Below, in pieces: positions 14,045-14,051 of a stretch of 14,051 nucleotides of DNA (position 1 is the stretch's first letter; each line of letters starts with the position of its first letter). The stretch comes from Flavobacteriales bacterium. Its GTDB lineage: Bacteria; Bacteroidota; Bacteroidia; Flavobacteriales_D; Crocinitomicaceae. The translations under genes were made by a program, and so were the position numbers. Under the pieces are notes generated by a model. That model searched no databases, was not told the DNA's origin, and saw nothing but the letters and a program-made list of their open reading frames with translations. The DNA is taken from assembly GCA_947458985.1 (NCBI GenBank), contig CANHBA010000046.1, forward strand, positions 1 to 14,051, written 5' to 3'.

Positions 14045-14051
14045 CGTAACC

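Noticed and set aside
1..14051. CRISPR array, insertion sequence, tRNA/rRNA, toxin-antitoxin or defence system
   Set aside because: No short spaced repeats, transposase or integrase motifs, cloverleaf-like sequence or defence-family proteins were seen on either strand.

Overview
The window looks like chromosomal DNA from a Bacteroidota bacterium, probably of Flavobacteriales type. Three proteins end in type IX secretion system (T9SS) sorting domains: one type B (CHU_C) and two type A. Several start regions carry the Bacteroidota -7 promoter element TAnnTTTG, Shine-Dalgarno sequences are mostly absent, and a bacillithiol gene (bshA) is present. I see no phage, transposon, CRISPR, rRNA or tRNA. 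Genes are packed tightly and no gene-free stretch exceeds 100 bases.

Left part (1-2855): the 3' end of a large secreted T9SS type B protein is followed 4 nt later by an M42 metallo-aminopeptidase. Convergent to these is a two-gene minus-strand unit, folD (one-carbon metabolism) followed by a YbcJ-like S4 RNA-binding protein.

Centre (2856-6327): a 62-71 bp divergent region carries two identical -7 elements that form a 9-bp inverted repeat. From it, a plus-strand operon runs with every junction overlapping: a small outer-membrane beta-barrel protein, bshA (first step of bacillithiol synthesis), elbB (DJ-1/PfpI-family glyoxalase-like protein) and meaB (GTPase chaperone of methylmalonyl-CoA mutase). 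meaB has no usable ATG and probably starts at TTG. A thiol/aldehyde stress theme is plausible for bshA-elbB, but meaB does not fit it directly.

Right part (6324-14051), all on the minus strand and read from the right: a promoter, a DUF983 zinc-ribbon membrane protein, an overlapping Crp/Fnr-type regulator with a cysteine cluster, a 1181-residue T9SS cargo with five SprB repeats, a strong intrinsic terminator, and a 999-residue T9SS cargo with a split lamin-tail domain, a chitobiase-like domain and a CotH kinase-like domain. The last gene meets meaB tail to tail, with the two stop codons sharing TTAA.

I found no clearly new system. The points most worth a second look are the bshA-elbB-meaB coupling, the mirror-image divergent promoters, the terminator lying 13 nt before the CotH-like gene, the interrupted lamin-tail domain and the Cys-rich Crp-like regulator.
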